DNA of 64,000 nucleotides from Fulvimarina sp040239565 (GCF_040239565.1 NZ_JBEHWS010000008.1:103216-167215); one strand, 5' to 3'. Shown: positions 17,305-26,625, numbered from the stretch's first letter. Notes: generated from the sequence alone by a model not told the origin. Numbers and translations are program-made.

Positions 17305-17544
17305 ATGTCGAATTCCATGCAATTCCTCGTAACCGAAGCCATCCGTCGCGTTCAATCAGCCGGCCTTGTTCTTTTGGTTGACGATGAAACGCGCCGGATC
17401 GCATGCGAACTGAATGAGAATGATGCTTCTCATCATCAGATGATCGCGACAATGCTTACGACCGCAGCCTGCCAAGAAGGGGTCGGCATGCGCTTGGAGC
17501 GCAACGTTTCCACACTCACGACATCCAGTCTGCCGGTGCGATAA
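17305..17544 (+). CDS. small hypothetical protein
   Basis: A 79-residue protein with no recognised domain: MSNSMQFLVTEAIRRVQSAG, then LVLLVDDETRRIACELNEND. GGAG seven bases before the ATG supports translation. It is divergent from the Crp/Fnr gene, with a 153-base AT-rich gap between them that could hold both promoters. The mixed hydrophobic/acidic pattern suggests a soluble protein. Confidence 0.5.
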   Translation: MSNSMQFLVTEAIRRVQSAGLVLLVDDETRRIACELNENDASHHQMIATMLTTAACQEGVGMRLERNVSTLTTSSLPVR

Positions 17545-18092
17545 ATACGGCGCTCGTAAGACTGACCTGTCAGTGGCGCTAAACGATCCTGAATGAAACA
17601 GAATGCGGTGCTTCCGTTCCATATAATGCAGATTGGAAACAACATAACGCGCGCGCAACGAGGCGCAACTTGAATGTCCTAGAAAGTCGCAATCGAACTT
17701 CGCTTGATCCATAAATTCTAGGCATTTTGAGCCTACCGCCAGAAGATGCGCTAGTGGCGCAATTTGAGTTTGGTTCGGGACCGCCATTCAGCGCAGCTCA
17801 ACACTGGTCTCAAAGCCGGCCTGTAAATCCTCAACGCCCGTGTTCCTAAGCTTATCATGCGTCTGCAGCGTCAGCGTAAAATGCGGTTTGTAAAGTGCCC
17901 GATCGCGATCGCGTATTGCCCAGGAGCGGCGCTCTTTCGCCAAACCGAGTGTCAAACCGCTCGACGACTTCCCCTGTCCGATCGCTCCCCAAACCCTTTA
18001 TCTTTCGACGTTTTCGCGAAATCCCGTATATTTCCGCTTATTCCCGCCTGTCGCCATACCCAGTGTCAGACAACAGCGGGGCCGCGCGAAAA
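17545..18092. other. 548-base stretch without a convincing gene
   Basis: Open frames here are short and lack ribosome sites or protein-like composition on either strand. The base composition is more AT-rich than the core. I see no tRNA, repeat or strong hairpin. Confidence 0.5.
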
Positions 18093-19124
18093 TCATGACG
18101 ACTTTACCCGATCCTCGCTTCCGCCCACGAAGACGGCAAACTTTTGGGTCGCCTGGAATTTCGAGCATATGATGACCAGCATCGCAGTCAGAGGAACCGC
18201 GAGGAGGCCGCCGGCCACACCCCAGAGCCAGCCCCAGAAGAGCAGCGACAGGATGATGGTGATCGGCGGCAGGGATACCCCCTTTGACTGGAGCATGGGA
18301 TAGACGAAGTTGCTGATGACCAGCTGCAGGATGACGAAGCCGGTAAAGACGACAAGCGGCATCACCCATCCGCCATACTGGATGAAGGCATAGAGCGTCG
18401 GCGGCAGGATGCCGATAATATTGCCGATCACCGGAATGAAGTTGAGCAGGAAATTCAGGATACCCCAGATCACGGCGAGATCGAGCCCGAGCGCAAACGC
18501 CCACGCAAAGGATGCGACCCCGGTGATGAAGCTCGTCAGCGTCGTCATGGCGAGATAGCTGCGCAGGCTGTCGGCCATCTCAGTCACGGTCTGCGAGATC
18601 ACGCGGTTGTCGCCGGTCTCGTATTCCTGCCGGAACTTGTAGGCGAGCTTCGGAACCTCCGGAAAGCCGAGGATCACGATGACTGAGACGACGCCCATAT
18701 AGCTGAGAACGGTATAGATATCGCCAAGAATTGTGCGGCTCATCGCGAGCACCCGCTCGAACGAGCCGATCTCGTCGGGCAGGACCGGCAAGTTGTTCTC
18801 TCGCGCCCATTGGGAATAGTTCTCGAAAACCGCTTCGAATTCCTGCTGCCGTTCGACGAAGTTCTGCGCGACTTGCGTCAGGGCATAGAAGATGATGCCG
18901 AAGAAGAGGAGCAGGCCGAAGATGAGAACGACTACCGTTATGGCATAGCTCAGTGTGGGCGGGCCGAGGCGGTTGGCCCAACGCTTGATCGGCCAGGCCG
19001 AGGCTATGATGCAGAACGAGACGACGATGGGCATGAGAACGGGATAACCGATCTTCACCGCCGCGACCGTCAGAATGATCGCGATGATCACGAGCAGGCG
19101 GTTTCGCATCAGGTCGGGCTGCAT
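18093..19124 (-). CDS. AI-2E family (PerM/YhhT-type) membrane transporter
   Basis: A 343-residue polytopic protein with the AI-2E transporter layout: two N-terminal hydrophobic hairpins, a central hydrophilic domain (about residues 90-160), then GILNFLLNFIPVIGNIIGIL, LQLVISNFVYPMLQSKGVSL and LSLLFWGWLWGVAGGLLAVP, which are diagnostic family segments. Family members are reported for autoinducer export, Na+/H+ antiport or general permease roles, so no substrate is assigned. It is a single gene, downstream of the hydroxyproline cluster on the same strand but separated by 232 bases, so a link to hydroxyproline is unlikely. Confidence 0.9.
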   Translation of the reverse strand: MQPDLMRNRLLVIIAIILTVAAVKIGYPVLMPIVVSFCIIASAWPIKRWANRLGPPTLSYAITVVVLIFGLLLFFGIIFYALTQVAQNFVERQQEFEAVFENYSQWARENNLPVLPDEIGSFERVLAMSRTILGDIYTVLSYMGVVSVIVILGFPEVPKLAYKFRQEYETGDNRVISQTVTEMADSLRSYLAMTTLTSFITGVASFAWAFALGLDLAVIWGILNFLLNFIPVIGNIIGILPPTLYAFIQYGGWVMPLVVFTGFVILQLVISNFVYPMLQSKGVSLPPITIILSLLFWGWLWGVAGGLLAVPLTAMLVIICSKFQATQKFAVFVGGSEDRVKSS

Positions 19125-19356
19125 CGGCTCTCCACGTCAAGCGTCTTCGCGCCCATCATGACGGCGCGTTGAAAAAACCGCCGAAGCCGGAGGCCGGTCT
19201 ACGACCTTCCGAAGTTCGGACGGCCACGAAATCCTTGCCCTTCGTTATCCGCAACGGTTCGAAGCGCCGCTGGTTGCGGAGGGAATGGCGAACGTTCTTT
19301 CGCCGACGAAGATCTTTTTGCGGCATTGGCCGGCTGAGGACCGCGCGTGGTTGGTG

Positions 19357-21045
19357 TCAGGCCAACCAGCCTGGGAGCCCATGAGGGGCCCGGCCTGTGA
19401 CCGCAGCCTCGACGCAGCCAGCGAGACTTGCGAGCCGCACTGCACAGCCCGAAAGAGCCGGTCCGTAATGGGCGTATTTGCCTGAATTGGTGACGACGGC
19501 CCTCGCGTCGACCGGAAACAGCGGCCGGACGATCGAGCACCAGCAGAGATCGGTATGAACCCGGACACCGGCCTGTTCGAGGCGGGCGAGAACGCCTTCT
19601 TGTTCCAGCTCCGTCTTCACGGCATGCCCGAGTGTGACGATCAGCACGACGCTTGCATGAATGCGCCGTCCATCGAGTGCTACGGCCAGCCGGCGGCATT
19701 CCTCAAGCGAGGCATGCGGGCTGCCGATCGCGACGAGATCGATCGCGTCCGGGCCGCTGTTCAGCTTGACCAACGCTTCGGCAAAGTCCGAGTGGCCGAT
19801 CTTGTGATGGGGCACGTCTGCGACCTCGAAGTCCTCGGCCTCTGGCGTCACGCCGGCAATGTGCAGCATTGGGGCGGAAGACGTGGTTCCGAAGGCAGCG
19901 CAGAGCGTCTTCAGATCGTCCACGGTAGGCCCGCTCTGCTCGATCCCGCGGATAAGGGGAATGCGGTCCGGCGATTTGAGACCGGCGAGATAGCCGATGA
20001 GCGGCCAGATGAGGTCATCGGCGCCCTTGGGCAGATCGATGTCGACCACGGTCCCTGGTCGGCGGTTGTCGTCGAGATAGACGCCGGAAAGAGGCGCACG
20101 GCCGGTGATCGCAGTGCAGAGATCGAGGAAGTCGGGATGCTTTTCGGTGCGCGCGCCGAGCACGCTGTTGGCATAGATGACGGCGTTCGATTCCGACCAG
20201 GCGATATCTTCGCCGAAGCGCGGCGGGCCTTCGAGGAGGTAGGGCGAGCAGGTGAAGCTCGGCTGGCAGCCCAATTCGACATAGCAGTCCGCGAGGCGCT
20301 GGGCGGGTTTGCCGAAATCCGACGCGATGCCCTGCGTGCGCCAAGCCCCATGTTCGACTGAGATCGCGTTCATCGTCGTCGGGATTGAGACCCTTGCGCC
20401 AAGCCCCGCCATTCGCTCGGCGAAGGTGAGGTTGGCCGGGCTCGCATAGATGCAGCCGTCGATATGGGCGCGGGTGACGTCGAGGAGTTCGCTCGCGCCC
20501 TGTTGTCGGGCCATGGCGCAGATGATGCGCATGGCGATTTGCGCGGCCTCGCCCTGTTCGCCGCCGAGTGTGGCTCGGTCTTCGGTGGTCAGGGTGAGCG
20601 GTTCGTTTGACGACGGATCGAGCGGATGGGAGCTGCTGTCAAATGCGATCGCGTCGGGGGCGATCTGGATGGTGCTCGCGGCAGAGGCTGCTTCGTAAGC
20701 CTCCCGTCCGAGCCGCACGACCGGGATGATGACGCCAAACATCTCCGCCGCGACCAGTGCGCCAAGAGTGAGGACATCCTCCGGTCCCGCAAACACGAGT
20801 GCGGTCGGCGCCTTGCCGGCGAGGGCGAGATCGAGAAAGACGCCCGAGCCGGAACAGGAGCCCCGGCTCGTCGGCATGATTAGGACCTTTCCGCACACGG
20901 TCTCGCCGTTTTGCGGGTGGTGCACGTCAACAATTCGTCCGTCCATGGGATCGACGCCACCCCAGAAGCTCAAGGGCTCGTCGAGCGCGAGGACGTCGCC
21001 TTGACCGCGGCCGGCGAGAATGTTGCGGAAGGCGGTTCCGCTCAC
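19357..21045 (-). CDS. fused aconitase X, probable cis-3-hydroxy-L-proline dehydratase
   Basis: A 562-residue protein joining the small swivel domain (about residues 1-130, with PTSRGSCSGSGVFLDLALAG) to the large AcnX/DUF521 domain (with CTAITGRAPLSGVYLDDNRR and MNAISVEHGAW). Bacterial fused AcnX proteins dehydrate cis-3-hydroxy-L-proline using a [2Fe-2S] cluster; several conserved Cys are present. It starts at a GTG at 21045 whose bases overlap the stop of the epimerase gene (GTGA), so translation is coupled. Neighbours encode a hydroxyproline epimerase, an amino-acid oxidase and a deaminase, which fits. The exact substrate (3- or 4-hydroxyproline derived) is inferred from family and context. 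Confidence 0.85.
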   Translation of the reverse strand: MSGTAFRNILAGRGQGDVLALDEPLSFWGGVDPMDGRIVDVHHPQNGETVCGKVLIMPTSRGSCSGSGVFLDLALAGKAPTALVFAGPEDVLTLGALVAAEMFGVIIPVVRLGREAYEAASAASTIQIAPDAIAFDSSSHPLDPSSNEPLTLTTEDRATLGGEQGEAAQIAMRIICAMARQQGASELLDVTRAHIDGCIYASPANLTFAERMAGLGARVSIPTTMNAISVEHGAWRTQGIASDFGKPAQRLADCYVELGCQPSFTCSPYLLEGPPRFGEDIAWSESNAVIYANSVLGARTEKHPDFLDLCTAITGRAPLSGVYLDDNRRPGTVVDIDLPKGADDLIWPLIGYLAGLKSPDRIPLIRGIEQSGPTVDDLKTLCAAFGTTSSAPMLHIAGVTPEAEDFEVADVPHHKIGHSDFAEALVKLNSGPDAIDLVAIGSPHASLEECRRLAVALDGRRIHASVVLIVTLGHAVKTELEQEGVLARLEQAGVRVHTDLCWCSIVRPLFPVDARAVVTNSGKYAHYGPALSGCAVRLASLAGCVEAAVTGRAPHGLPGWLA

Positions 21046-22043
21046 AGGACGCTGAAGCCGGCGGCGAACGGGTCGCGGTCGTCGATGAAGATCGTGTTGA
21101 TTCCGGTCTGCCGCGCCCAGCCGGCTATGGAGGGGACGATCGCGGAATAGTCGCCGACGGTCGTCGCGGCCTCGACGCGTCCCCGGAAGAGCGAGCCGAT
21201 GATCGACTCGTGCACGAAGTCGTCGCCGACCTTCAGCCTGCCCTTCGCCGCGAGCTGCGCCATGCGCGCCGAGGTGCCGGTGCCGCAGGGGGAGCGGTCG
21301 ATCGCCTTGGCGCCGTAGAAAACCGCGTTGCGGGCATGGGCTTCGGGGTGTTTCGCTACGCCAGTCCAGAGAACATGGGTTAGACCGGCGATCTCCGGAT
21401 GGAGCGGGTGGACGAACTCGTATTTCGCATTGAGCGCTTCCCGAAGGCGTGGCGACAGGGCGACCAGATCGCCGGCTGAGAAGTCGCTCATGTCGCGGAA
21501 TGCCTTTTGCGGCTCGACGATGGCGTAGAAATTGCCGCCGTAGGCGACGTCGACGGCAAGCTCGCCGATACCCTCGACCTCGACGGTGAGGCCTTCGGAA
21601 TGAAGAAAACCCGGCACATTTGTGAGCCGAACCTCCTCCACAAAACGGCCATCCTGGCGGTAGGCGATGTCGACCCGGCCGGCCGGTGTTTCGAGCGCGA
21701 GCTTGCCGGGCTCACGCGGACTGATCAGGCCGTTTTCCAGCGCCATGGTGACGGTGCCGATCGTGCCGTGGCCGCACATGGGGAGGCAGCCGGAGGTCTC
21801 GATATAGAGGACAGCGACGTCGCAATCTTCGCGCGTCGGCGGGTAGAGGATCGCGCCGGACATCATGTCGTGGCCGCGCGGCTCGAACATCAGGCCGGTG
21901 CGAATCCAGTCGTAGTCGCGGATGAAATGGGCGCGCTTTTCCAGCATGTTCGCGCCCTTGAGATGAGGACCGCCACCGACCACGAGCCGCACGGGATTGC
22001 CGCAAGTATGGCCGTCGAGACAGGAAAAGGTGTGGTTGGCCAT
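21042..22043 (-). CDS. 4-hydroxyproline 2-epimerase (proline racemase family)
   Basis: A 333-residue proline-racemase-fold protein. Both catalytic cysteines are present: CLPMCGHGTIGTVTMALENG (first) and AIDRSPCGTGTSARMAQLAA (second). Two cysteines indicate racemase/epimerase chemistry, whereas trans-3-hydroxyproline dehydratases replace one by Thr or Ser. It should convert trans-4-hydroxy-L-proline to cis-4-hydroxy-D-proline, the substrate of the oxidase encoded just upstream. Start MANHTFSCLDGHTCGNPVRL is the family start. It lies two bases after the oxidase gene and overlaps the AcnX start, so the cluster is one operon. Confidence 0.9.
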   Translation of the reverse strand: MANHTFSCLDGHTCGNPVRLVVGGGPHLKGANMLEKRAHFIRDYDWIRTGLMFEPRGHDMMSGAILYPPTREDCDVAVLYIETSGCLPMCGHGTIGTVTMALENGLISPREPGKLALETPAGRVDIAYRQDGRFVEEVRLTNVPGFLHSEGLTVEVEGIGELAVDVAYGGNFYAIVEPQKAFRDMSDFSAGDLVALSPRLREALNAKYEFVHPLHPEIAGLTHVLWTGVAKHPEAHARNAVFYGAKAIDRSPCGTGTSARMAQLAAKGRLKVGDDFVHESIIGSLFRGRVEAATTVGDYSAIVPSIAGWARQTGINTIFIDDRDPFAAGFSVL

Positions 22044-22045
22044 GG

Positions 22046-23293
22046 TCAGAACCGTTGCGGTGAGAAGGGGGTAAGGTCGATCGGCGGAGCCTGGTCGGTC
22101 AAGAGGTCGGCGACGAGGCGCGCCGTGCCGGCCGACTGGGTGAGGCCGAGATGGCCGTGGCCGAAGGCGTAGAGGACGCGCGGCGTTGCGCGCGAGCGGC
22201 CGATCGCCGGCAGGCTGTCGGGGAGGGACGGGCGGAAGCCCATCCACTGGCGGCCGCCTTCGGTCTTCAGTTCGGGCAGAAAGCTTTTCGCCTTGTTCAG
22301 CATGGCGTCGGCGCGAGCGAAGTTCGGCGGGCGCTGGAGGCCGGCGAGTTCGACCGCGCCGCCGACGCGCACGCCGCTCGACAGATTGGAGATGACGAAG
22401 CCGTGGCCGCCGAAGGTGAGTTGCACGCGCAGATCAAAGGCACCAACCGGGAGGCTGGTGTTGTAGCCGCGCTCGGTTTCGAGCGGGATTTTCTCGCCAA
22501 GCGTTCTGGCGATCCGGTGCGAGAAGGCTCCCGCCGCGAGGACGACCTTGCCGGCTTCGAACGATTGGCCGGTGGCCGTGGTGATTTCGACCCGATCATC
22601 CGAGGGCCTGAGCGCAGTGATGTCGCTGCGTTCGATGCGTCCGCCACGGTCCTCGAAGCTCTTGGCGAGCGCGAGAACGTAGTCCTTCGGATCGGAGATC
22701 GAAAACCAGCCGGGAGTAAAAGTACCGCGCGTCAGCTTAGGCGAAAGACCGGGCTGGATCTCGGCCATTTCCCGCGCATCCATATGCCGGAATTCGATGC
22801 CGTGCTTTTCGCGTGCGGTCCAGCCGGGGAGGGATGCGCGGAACTCGGCCTCGCTTTCATAGAGTTCGAGATTGCCGTCCTTGCGCAGCATGTCGAGCGT
22901 GCCGCTCGCCTGCATGAAGGGTTCGAGTTCGTTCTTAGACAGCGCCATCTTCGCGGCCTGCGCCTTCGAGGCAGCGGCAAAGCTTGAAGGTAGGGCCGAC
23001 AGGGCAAAGCGCAGCATCCACGGTGCGATCTGCAGCGCGTAAGCCGGCGGGATGCTCAAGGGGCCAAGCGGATCGACGAACCATTTGGGCGCCTTGCGGA
23101 AGATGCCCGGCGAGGCGAGCGGCAGAATATCGGTGAAGGCGAAGGCTCCGGCATTGCCGGCCGAAGCGCCGGCAGCCGGGCCCTCACGATCGAGAACAAT
23201 CACCGAGAGCCCGCGCGCCTGGGCGGAGAGCGCTGCGGAGAGGCCGATGACGCCTGCTCCGATGATGGCCGCATCGGGTCGTGTGCCGGACAT
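22046..23293 (-). CDS. FAD-dependent D-amino-acid oxidase/dehydrogenase, probable D-hydroxyproline dehydrogenase
   Basis: A 415-residue DAO-family flavoprotein. The N-terminal dinucleotide fold is DAAIIGAGVIGLSAALSAQA, and the C-terminal FAD-contacting segment includes GFRPSLPDSLPAIGRSRATP and YAFGHGHLGLTQSAGTARLV. The fold matches DadA/HypO-type enzymes. Between epimerase and deaminase genes it should oxidise cis-4-hydroxy-D-proline to the pyrroline-4-hydroxy-2-carboxylate. No signal peptide or separate small subunits are seen, so it resembles the single-subunit type. Start MSGTRPD; a longer upstream frame overlaps the deaminase gene. Confidence 0.88.
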   Translation of the reverse strand: MSGTRPDAAIIGAGVIGLSAALSAQARGLSVIVLDREGPAAGASAGNAGAFAFTDILPLASPGIFRKAPKWFVDPLGPLSIPPAYALQIAPWMLRFALSALPSSFAAASKAQAAKMALSKNELEPFMQASGTLDMLRKDGNLELYESEAEFRASLPGWTAREKHGIEFRHMDAREMAEIQPGLSPKLTRGTFTPGWFSISDPKDYVLALAKSFEDRGGRIERSDITALRPSDDRVEITTATGQSFEAGKVVLAAGAFSHRIARTLGEKIPLETERGYNTSLPVGAFDLRVQLTFGGHGFVISNLSSGVRVGGAVELAGLQRPPNFARADAMLNKAKSFLPELKTEGGRQWMGFRPSLPDSLPAIGRSRATPRVLYAFGHGHLGLTQSAGTARLVADLLTDQAPPIDLTPFSPQRF

Positions 23294-23321
23294 GGCAGGC
23301 CCTCCGCGCTCGTATCCGACT

Positions 23322-24287
23322 CTAAGCCGCGAGCGCCAGGGCTTCGACGCTGTTCGACAGCTTCCACTCGGCATACCAGCGCTGGAAAAGCGCGAACTGC
23401 GCCTCGGCAAAACCGCGCTGGCTCTCGCTCAGTTCGTCGGTCTCGTTGAAGTGGAGGCGGTATTCCTCCTCGCCCTTCAGGACGAGAAGATGCTTGAAGT
23501 AAAGGACGAGATCCGGCCCTTCGTCGAAGGAGGAAAGGACAGCGAGCGCGCGGTCCAGTTCCTCCGCTGCGCGCCGGGCCGCGACGTTGCCATTGGCGGC
23601 TTCCCGCGACAGGGCGCAGAGATGCAGTACCTCTTCCGGTAGCACATTGCCGATTCCGGTTATCGCGCCGGTGGCGCCGCAATTGACGTAGCCGTGGACC
23701 ACTGCCGTATCGACACCGATCATCAGCGAGACGTCATCGTCGCGGCTGGTGATGGTTTCTGCGGCGTAGCGCAGGTCGTCGAAGCCGCCGAATTCCTTGA
23801 AGCCGCAGAGGTTCGGATGTTCGGCGCGCAGGGCGAAGAAGAGATCGGCCCTTGTCGCGAAGCCGTAATAGGGGCTGTTGTAGATGACGGCCGGCAGGCT
23901 CGGCGCAGCCGAGAGCACGGCCTTGAAATGCGCCTTCTGGGCCGCCGGCGCGGTACCGCGCGAAAGAACGCGCGGAATGACCATCAGGCCCTTGGCGCCG
24001 ACCGTTTCGGCATGGGCTGCATGGGCCGCGGCGAGCTTCGTGTTCATTGCTCCAGTGCCGACGATGACCGGAATGCCGGCCTTGGCGAGGCGCTCGACGC
24101 CGTTCATCCGCTCTTCGTCGGTCAGCAGCGGCCAGTCGCCCATGGAGCCGCAATAGACGACGGCGGACATGCCGGCTTCGATCAGCTGGCCGGCCTTCTT
24201 CACCAGCGCTTCGTAGTCGGGTTTCCGATCAGCGGTGCAGGGCGTCATCAGGGCAGGAATGGTGCCGGAGAAAATGTCTGCTTTCAT
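23322..24287 (-). CDS. lhpC: dihydrodipicolinate-synthase family, probable pyrroline-4-hydroxy-2-carboxylate deaminase
   Basis: A 321-residue class I aldolase-fold protein. It shows GTIPALMTPCTADRKPDYEA, the YCGSMGDWPLLTDEER segment in place of the DapA GTTGES motif, YNSPYYGF (catalytic Tyr), and LCGFKEFGGFDDLRY with the Schiff-base Lys. The pathway member deaminates pyrroline-4-hydroxy-2-carboxylate to 2,5-dioxopentanoate (alpha-ketoglutarate semialdehyde). It is the first structural gene after the GntR gene and about 28 bases before the oxidase gene. An earlier GTG at 24302 would add only five residues. Confidence 0.87.
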   Translation of the reverse strand: MKADIFSGTIPALMTPCTADRKPDYEALVKKAGQLIEAGMSAVVYCGSMGDWPLLTDEERMNGVERLAKAGIPVIVGTGAMNTKLAAAHAAHAETVGAKGLMVIPRVLSRGTAPAAQKAHFKAVLSAAPSLPAVIYNSPYYGFATRADLFFALRAEHPNLCGFKEFGGFDDLRYAAETITSRDDDVSLMIGVDTAVVHGYVNCGATGAITGIGNVLPEEVLHLCALSREAANGNVAARRAAEELDRALAVLSSFDEGPDLVLYFKHLLVLKGEEEYRLHFNETDELSESQRGFAEAQFALFQRWYAEWKLSNSVEALALAA

Positions 24288-24355
24288 AGTTCGGACTTTC
24301 ACGATCGAAGGACGGGAAACAGCAATTACAAGCGCTTGCTACTCTCATCTAACAA

Positions 24356-24365
24356 ATTGTATAAT
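24356..24365. promoter_or_regulatory. candidate GntR operator / promoter element
   Basis: ATTGTATAAT, a near-palindrome (ATTRTAYAAT type), lies in the 111-base gap between the GntR gene and lhpC. FCD-type GntR regulators often bind such short dyads in front of their target operon. The same bases on the minus strand also look like a -10 box (TATACA). Weak, position-based evidence. Confidence 0.35.
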
Positions 24366-24398
24366 CTTTGTCGACAGAATTGCCTGTTCAAACATTCG

Positions 24399-25076
24399 CT
24401 ACAGCTCGATGGCGAGATCGGATCGTCGGGTCATCAGTTTTTGAATCTGCTCCACGATCTGTTCAGCATGGAGACCGCCCAGACGGTCGGCCTCTTCGAG
24501 ATCGCGGGCCTCGATCGCCGCGATCATCGCTTCGTGCTCTTCAACGAAACGCTGAGGCAGACGGTCCTCGTAGGACCCGTAATAAACGCGCAGAATGCGG
24601 CGGCCGTCGTCCATGAGCTTGGTAAAGAGCGCGAGGAAATAAGCGTTGCGGGCGGCTTCCGCGATTGCGATGTGGAAAGCCTGATTGGTGGCGATCATCG
24701 CGAGCGCGTCTTCCTGCTCCACGGCCTGCCTGAATTCGGCTTGCCGCTCTCGGATCGCGCCGAGGTCTTCGGGCTCGTGGTGTTCGGCCGCGAGCCGTGT
24801 CGTCACCCGGTACATCAGGACGAGCGCGTCGAAGAAGCTTCGTAAGTTGAGCGTGTCGACACCGGAAACCATGGACGAGCGGTTCGGCAGCGTCTCCACC
24901 AGCCCGTCCGCCGCGAGCTTGACGAGCGCCTCCCGCACCGGGGTACGTGACACACCAAAGCGCTGGGCAAGCCGTACCTCGTCGATCGGACTGCCGGGCG
25001 GCAGAGCGAGTTCGAGGATCTCGTCGCGCAGGGTTTCGTAGACGTGCTTGGAACCAGAGCCGCGTTTGCGCTCCAT
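24399..25076 (-). CDS. GntR family (FCD subfamily) transcriptional regulator
   Basis: A 225-residue regulator. Residues about 8-75 are the winged helix (VYETLRDEILELALPPGSPI, then RLAQRFGVSRTPVREALVKL), and the rest is an all-helical FCD ligand domain with metal-binding residues (NQAFHIAIAEAARNAYFLAL and EEHEAMIAAIEARD). FCD regulators sense small acids or catabolic intermediates. It is co-directional with and just upstream of the hydroxyproline genes, so it is probably their local repressor. A candidate operator lies between it and lhpC. Confidence 0.9.
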   Translation of the reverse strand: MERKRGSGSKHVYETLRDEILELALPPGSPIDEVRLAQRFGVSRTPVREALVKLAADGLVETLPNRSSMVSGVDTLNLRSFFDALVLMYRVTTRLAAEHHEPEDLGAIRERQAEFRQAVEQEDALAMIATNQAFHIAIAEAARNAYFLALFTKLMDDGRRILRVYYGSYEDRLPQRFVEEHEAMIAAIEARDLEEADRLGGLHAEQIVEQIQKLMTRRSDLAIEL

Positions 25077-25218
25077 GAGGGACCTCTCGATCGTCGGCGT
25101 GACGCCGGCCCCATGCGAAGCCAGTCAGGATATGTATTAGGCATCGCGATGCGCGGGGGAAGGTGGGCCGCGACAATTCCCGAGCTTGAAGAACGAAGGT
25201 TGCTTCCTTGCAGTTCGA

Positions 25219-26625
25219 TCAGGCCGCGTCGGTGCGGGCGCTGCGCAGGGCCTGGCGCGTCGCCTCGATCGATCGCGCCTCGGCCTCGCTATAGAGTGCG
25301 AACTCATCGATCACCGACCGGCCGAGCGCGGCTTCGAACTCAGCTTTGTTGCCGCTGGCGCCGGCATTCGACTGCGCGTCCGTGCCGAGATTGGACTGGA
25401 AGATGCCGGCCGCCGAGACGGGCAGGAAATCCTCGTAGACGATCGGATCGGCGGTGACGTGACCCGTCGCGACGAGGGCGTCGAGATCGGTTTCGAAACC
25501 ACCACTCCGGGCGGCGGTGAGGCCGGCTTCGGTGGGCGCGTAGCGAAAATAGCCGAGCTTTTCCCGGCGCATCGTCTCGTGATCGTCCGGAAAGCCGGAG
25601 AAGCTTTCAAGGAGGGCGGTCTCGTAGTCCTTCGCACCTTCTCCTTTCGCATCCACCATTGCCGCTGCGCGGGCTTCGGCGAGAAGCGTATCGTATCGCG
25701 CACGGCCCTCTGGCGTGAGAGCGGCGCCGCGCTGCTCGATCTCGCCGAAGCGCGCGGTGTGGCTTCCGGGCTCATGCCCTGTTTCGCTTAAGAAAAGGAT
25801 TGGCTCTTCCAGTGCCTTGAAGCTGGTCTGTCGCAGGAGAAGCGGGCAGTCGCGCTGTGGCGGTCCCTCGATCACGGCCTTCGGGGCGATACCGCGCTCG
25901 GGCATACGGCGCTGCACGGTCTCGATGTCGAGGGTGCGCGGTGTCAGATGGTTGATGTGCGGGCCCTTGAAGCAGACGACGTCTGCAATGAGGCGGTGGA
26001 TGTCGGCAAGACGTTGATAGGTCTCGCGCGAGACAGTCGCTTCGGAATGCCAGCGGAAGGTTTCCACCGCTTCGGCGACGAAATCCTTCGCTTCCGACGC
26101 GGTGAGGCCGCCCTTGTTTTCCGCCAGTTCGACGAGTTCGACGGCGCGCGGCGTGAAAATCGACCGGTTCGCCAGAATGGCGCTGGCCTCTTCGCGCAAT
26201 GCCTCCTCCTCGATCAGATCGAGGCGCAGGAGCGAGGTAAAGACGCGGAACGGATTTCTCGCCAGTGCCGCGTCGTCTACAGGTCGGAAAGCGGTCGAAT
26301 GAACCGGGATGCCTGCGACCGAGAGATCGTAATAGCCGACCGGATGCATGCCCATCACCGCAAAGAGCCGCGCCATGAAGGCGAGTTCTTCCGCCGTTCC
26401 AAGCCGGATCGCGCCGTGGCGCTCGTCGGACAGTCGATCAAGTTCGCCGGCCCGTTCGAGCTGGGCCTTCAGGTCCAGATCGGCGGCGAGTGCCTCGCCG
26501 TTCACCTCGGCGACAAGCTCCATGAGCGTGCCGTATTGCGGCACCTCCGTTCGGTACATTTCCGACATCGCGCCGGAAAAGGCGGCGCGGATGTCATCGG
26601 TCGGAACCAGCGGGGCGAGGGGCAT
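25219..26625 (-). CDS. hglS: 2-oxoadipate dioxygenase/decarboxylase (DUF1338, HglS family)
   Basis: A 468-residue DUF1338/YdcJ protein. Family members turn 2-oxoadipate into D-2-hydroxyglutarate with Fe(II) and O2, the late step of D-lysine catabolism. From memory of the Pseudomonas putida enzyme, metal ligand His70 and substrate Arg74 are key; counting from this start gives exactly H70 and R74 in ERHGAIR. A second His in VETFRWHSEATV and Glu in LFLSETGHE are plausible further ligands. The start at MPLAPLVPTDD has AGAGG upstream. It lies upstream of the GntR gene, 142 bases away on the same strand, with no other lysine-pathway gene nearby. Confidence 0.87.
   Translation of the reverse strand: MPLAPLVPTDDIRAAFSGAMSEMYRTEVPQYGTLMELVAEVNGEALAADLDLKAQLERAGELDRLSDERHGAIRLGTAEELAFMARLFAVMGMHPVGYYDLSVAGIPVHSTAFRPVDDAALARNPFRVFTSLLRLDLIEEEALREEASAILANRSIFTPRAVELVELAENKGGLTASEAKDFVAEAVETFRWHSEATVSRETYQRLADIHRLIADVVCFKGPHINHLTPRTLDIETVQRRMPERGIAPKAVIEGPPQRDCPLLLRQTSFKALEEPILFLSETGHEPGSHTARFGEIEQRGAALTPEGRARYDTLLAEARAAAMVDAKGEGAKDYETALLESFSGFPDDHETMRREKLGYFRYAPTEAGLTAARSGGFETDLDALVATGHVTADPIVYEDFLPVSAAGIFQSNLGTDAQSNAGASGNKAEFEAALGRSVIDEFALYSEAEARSIEATRQALRSARTDAA

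Noticed and set aside
19348..19368. TGGTTGG/CCAACCA hairpin at the AcnX stop
   Set aside because: Seven-bp stem lies partly in coding sequence and has no T-run on the minus strand; too weak for a terminator call.
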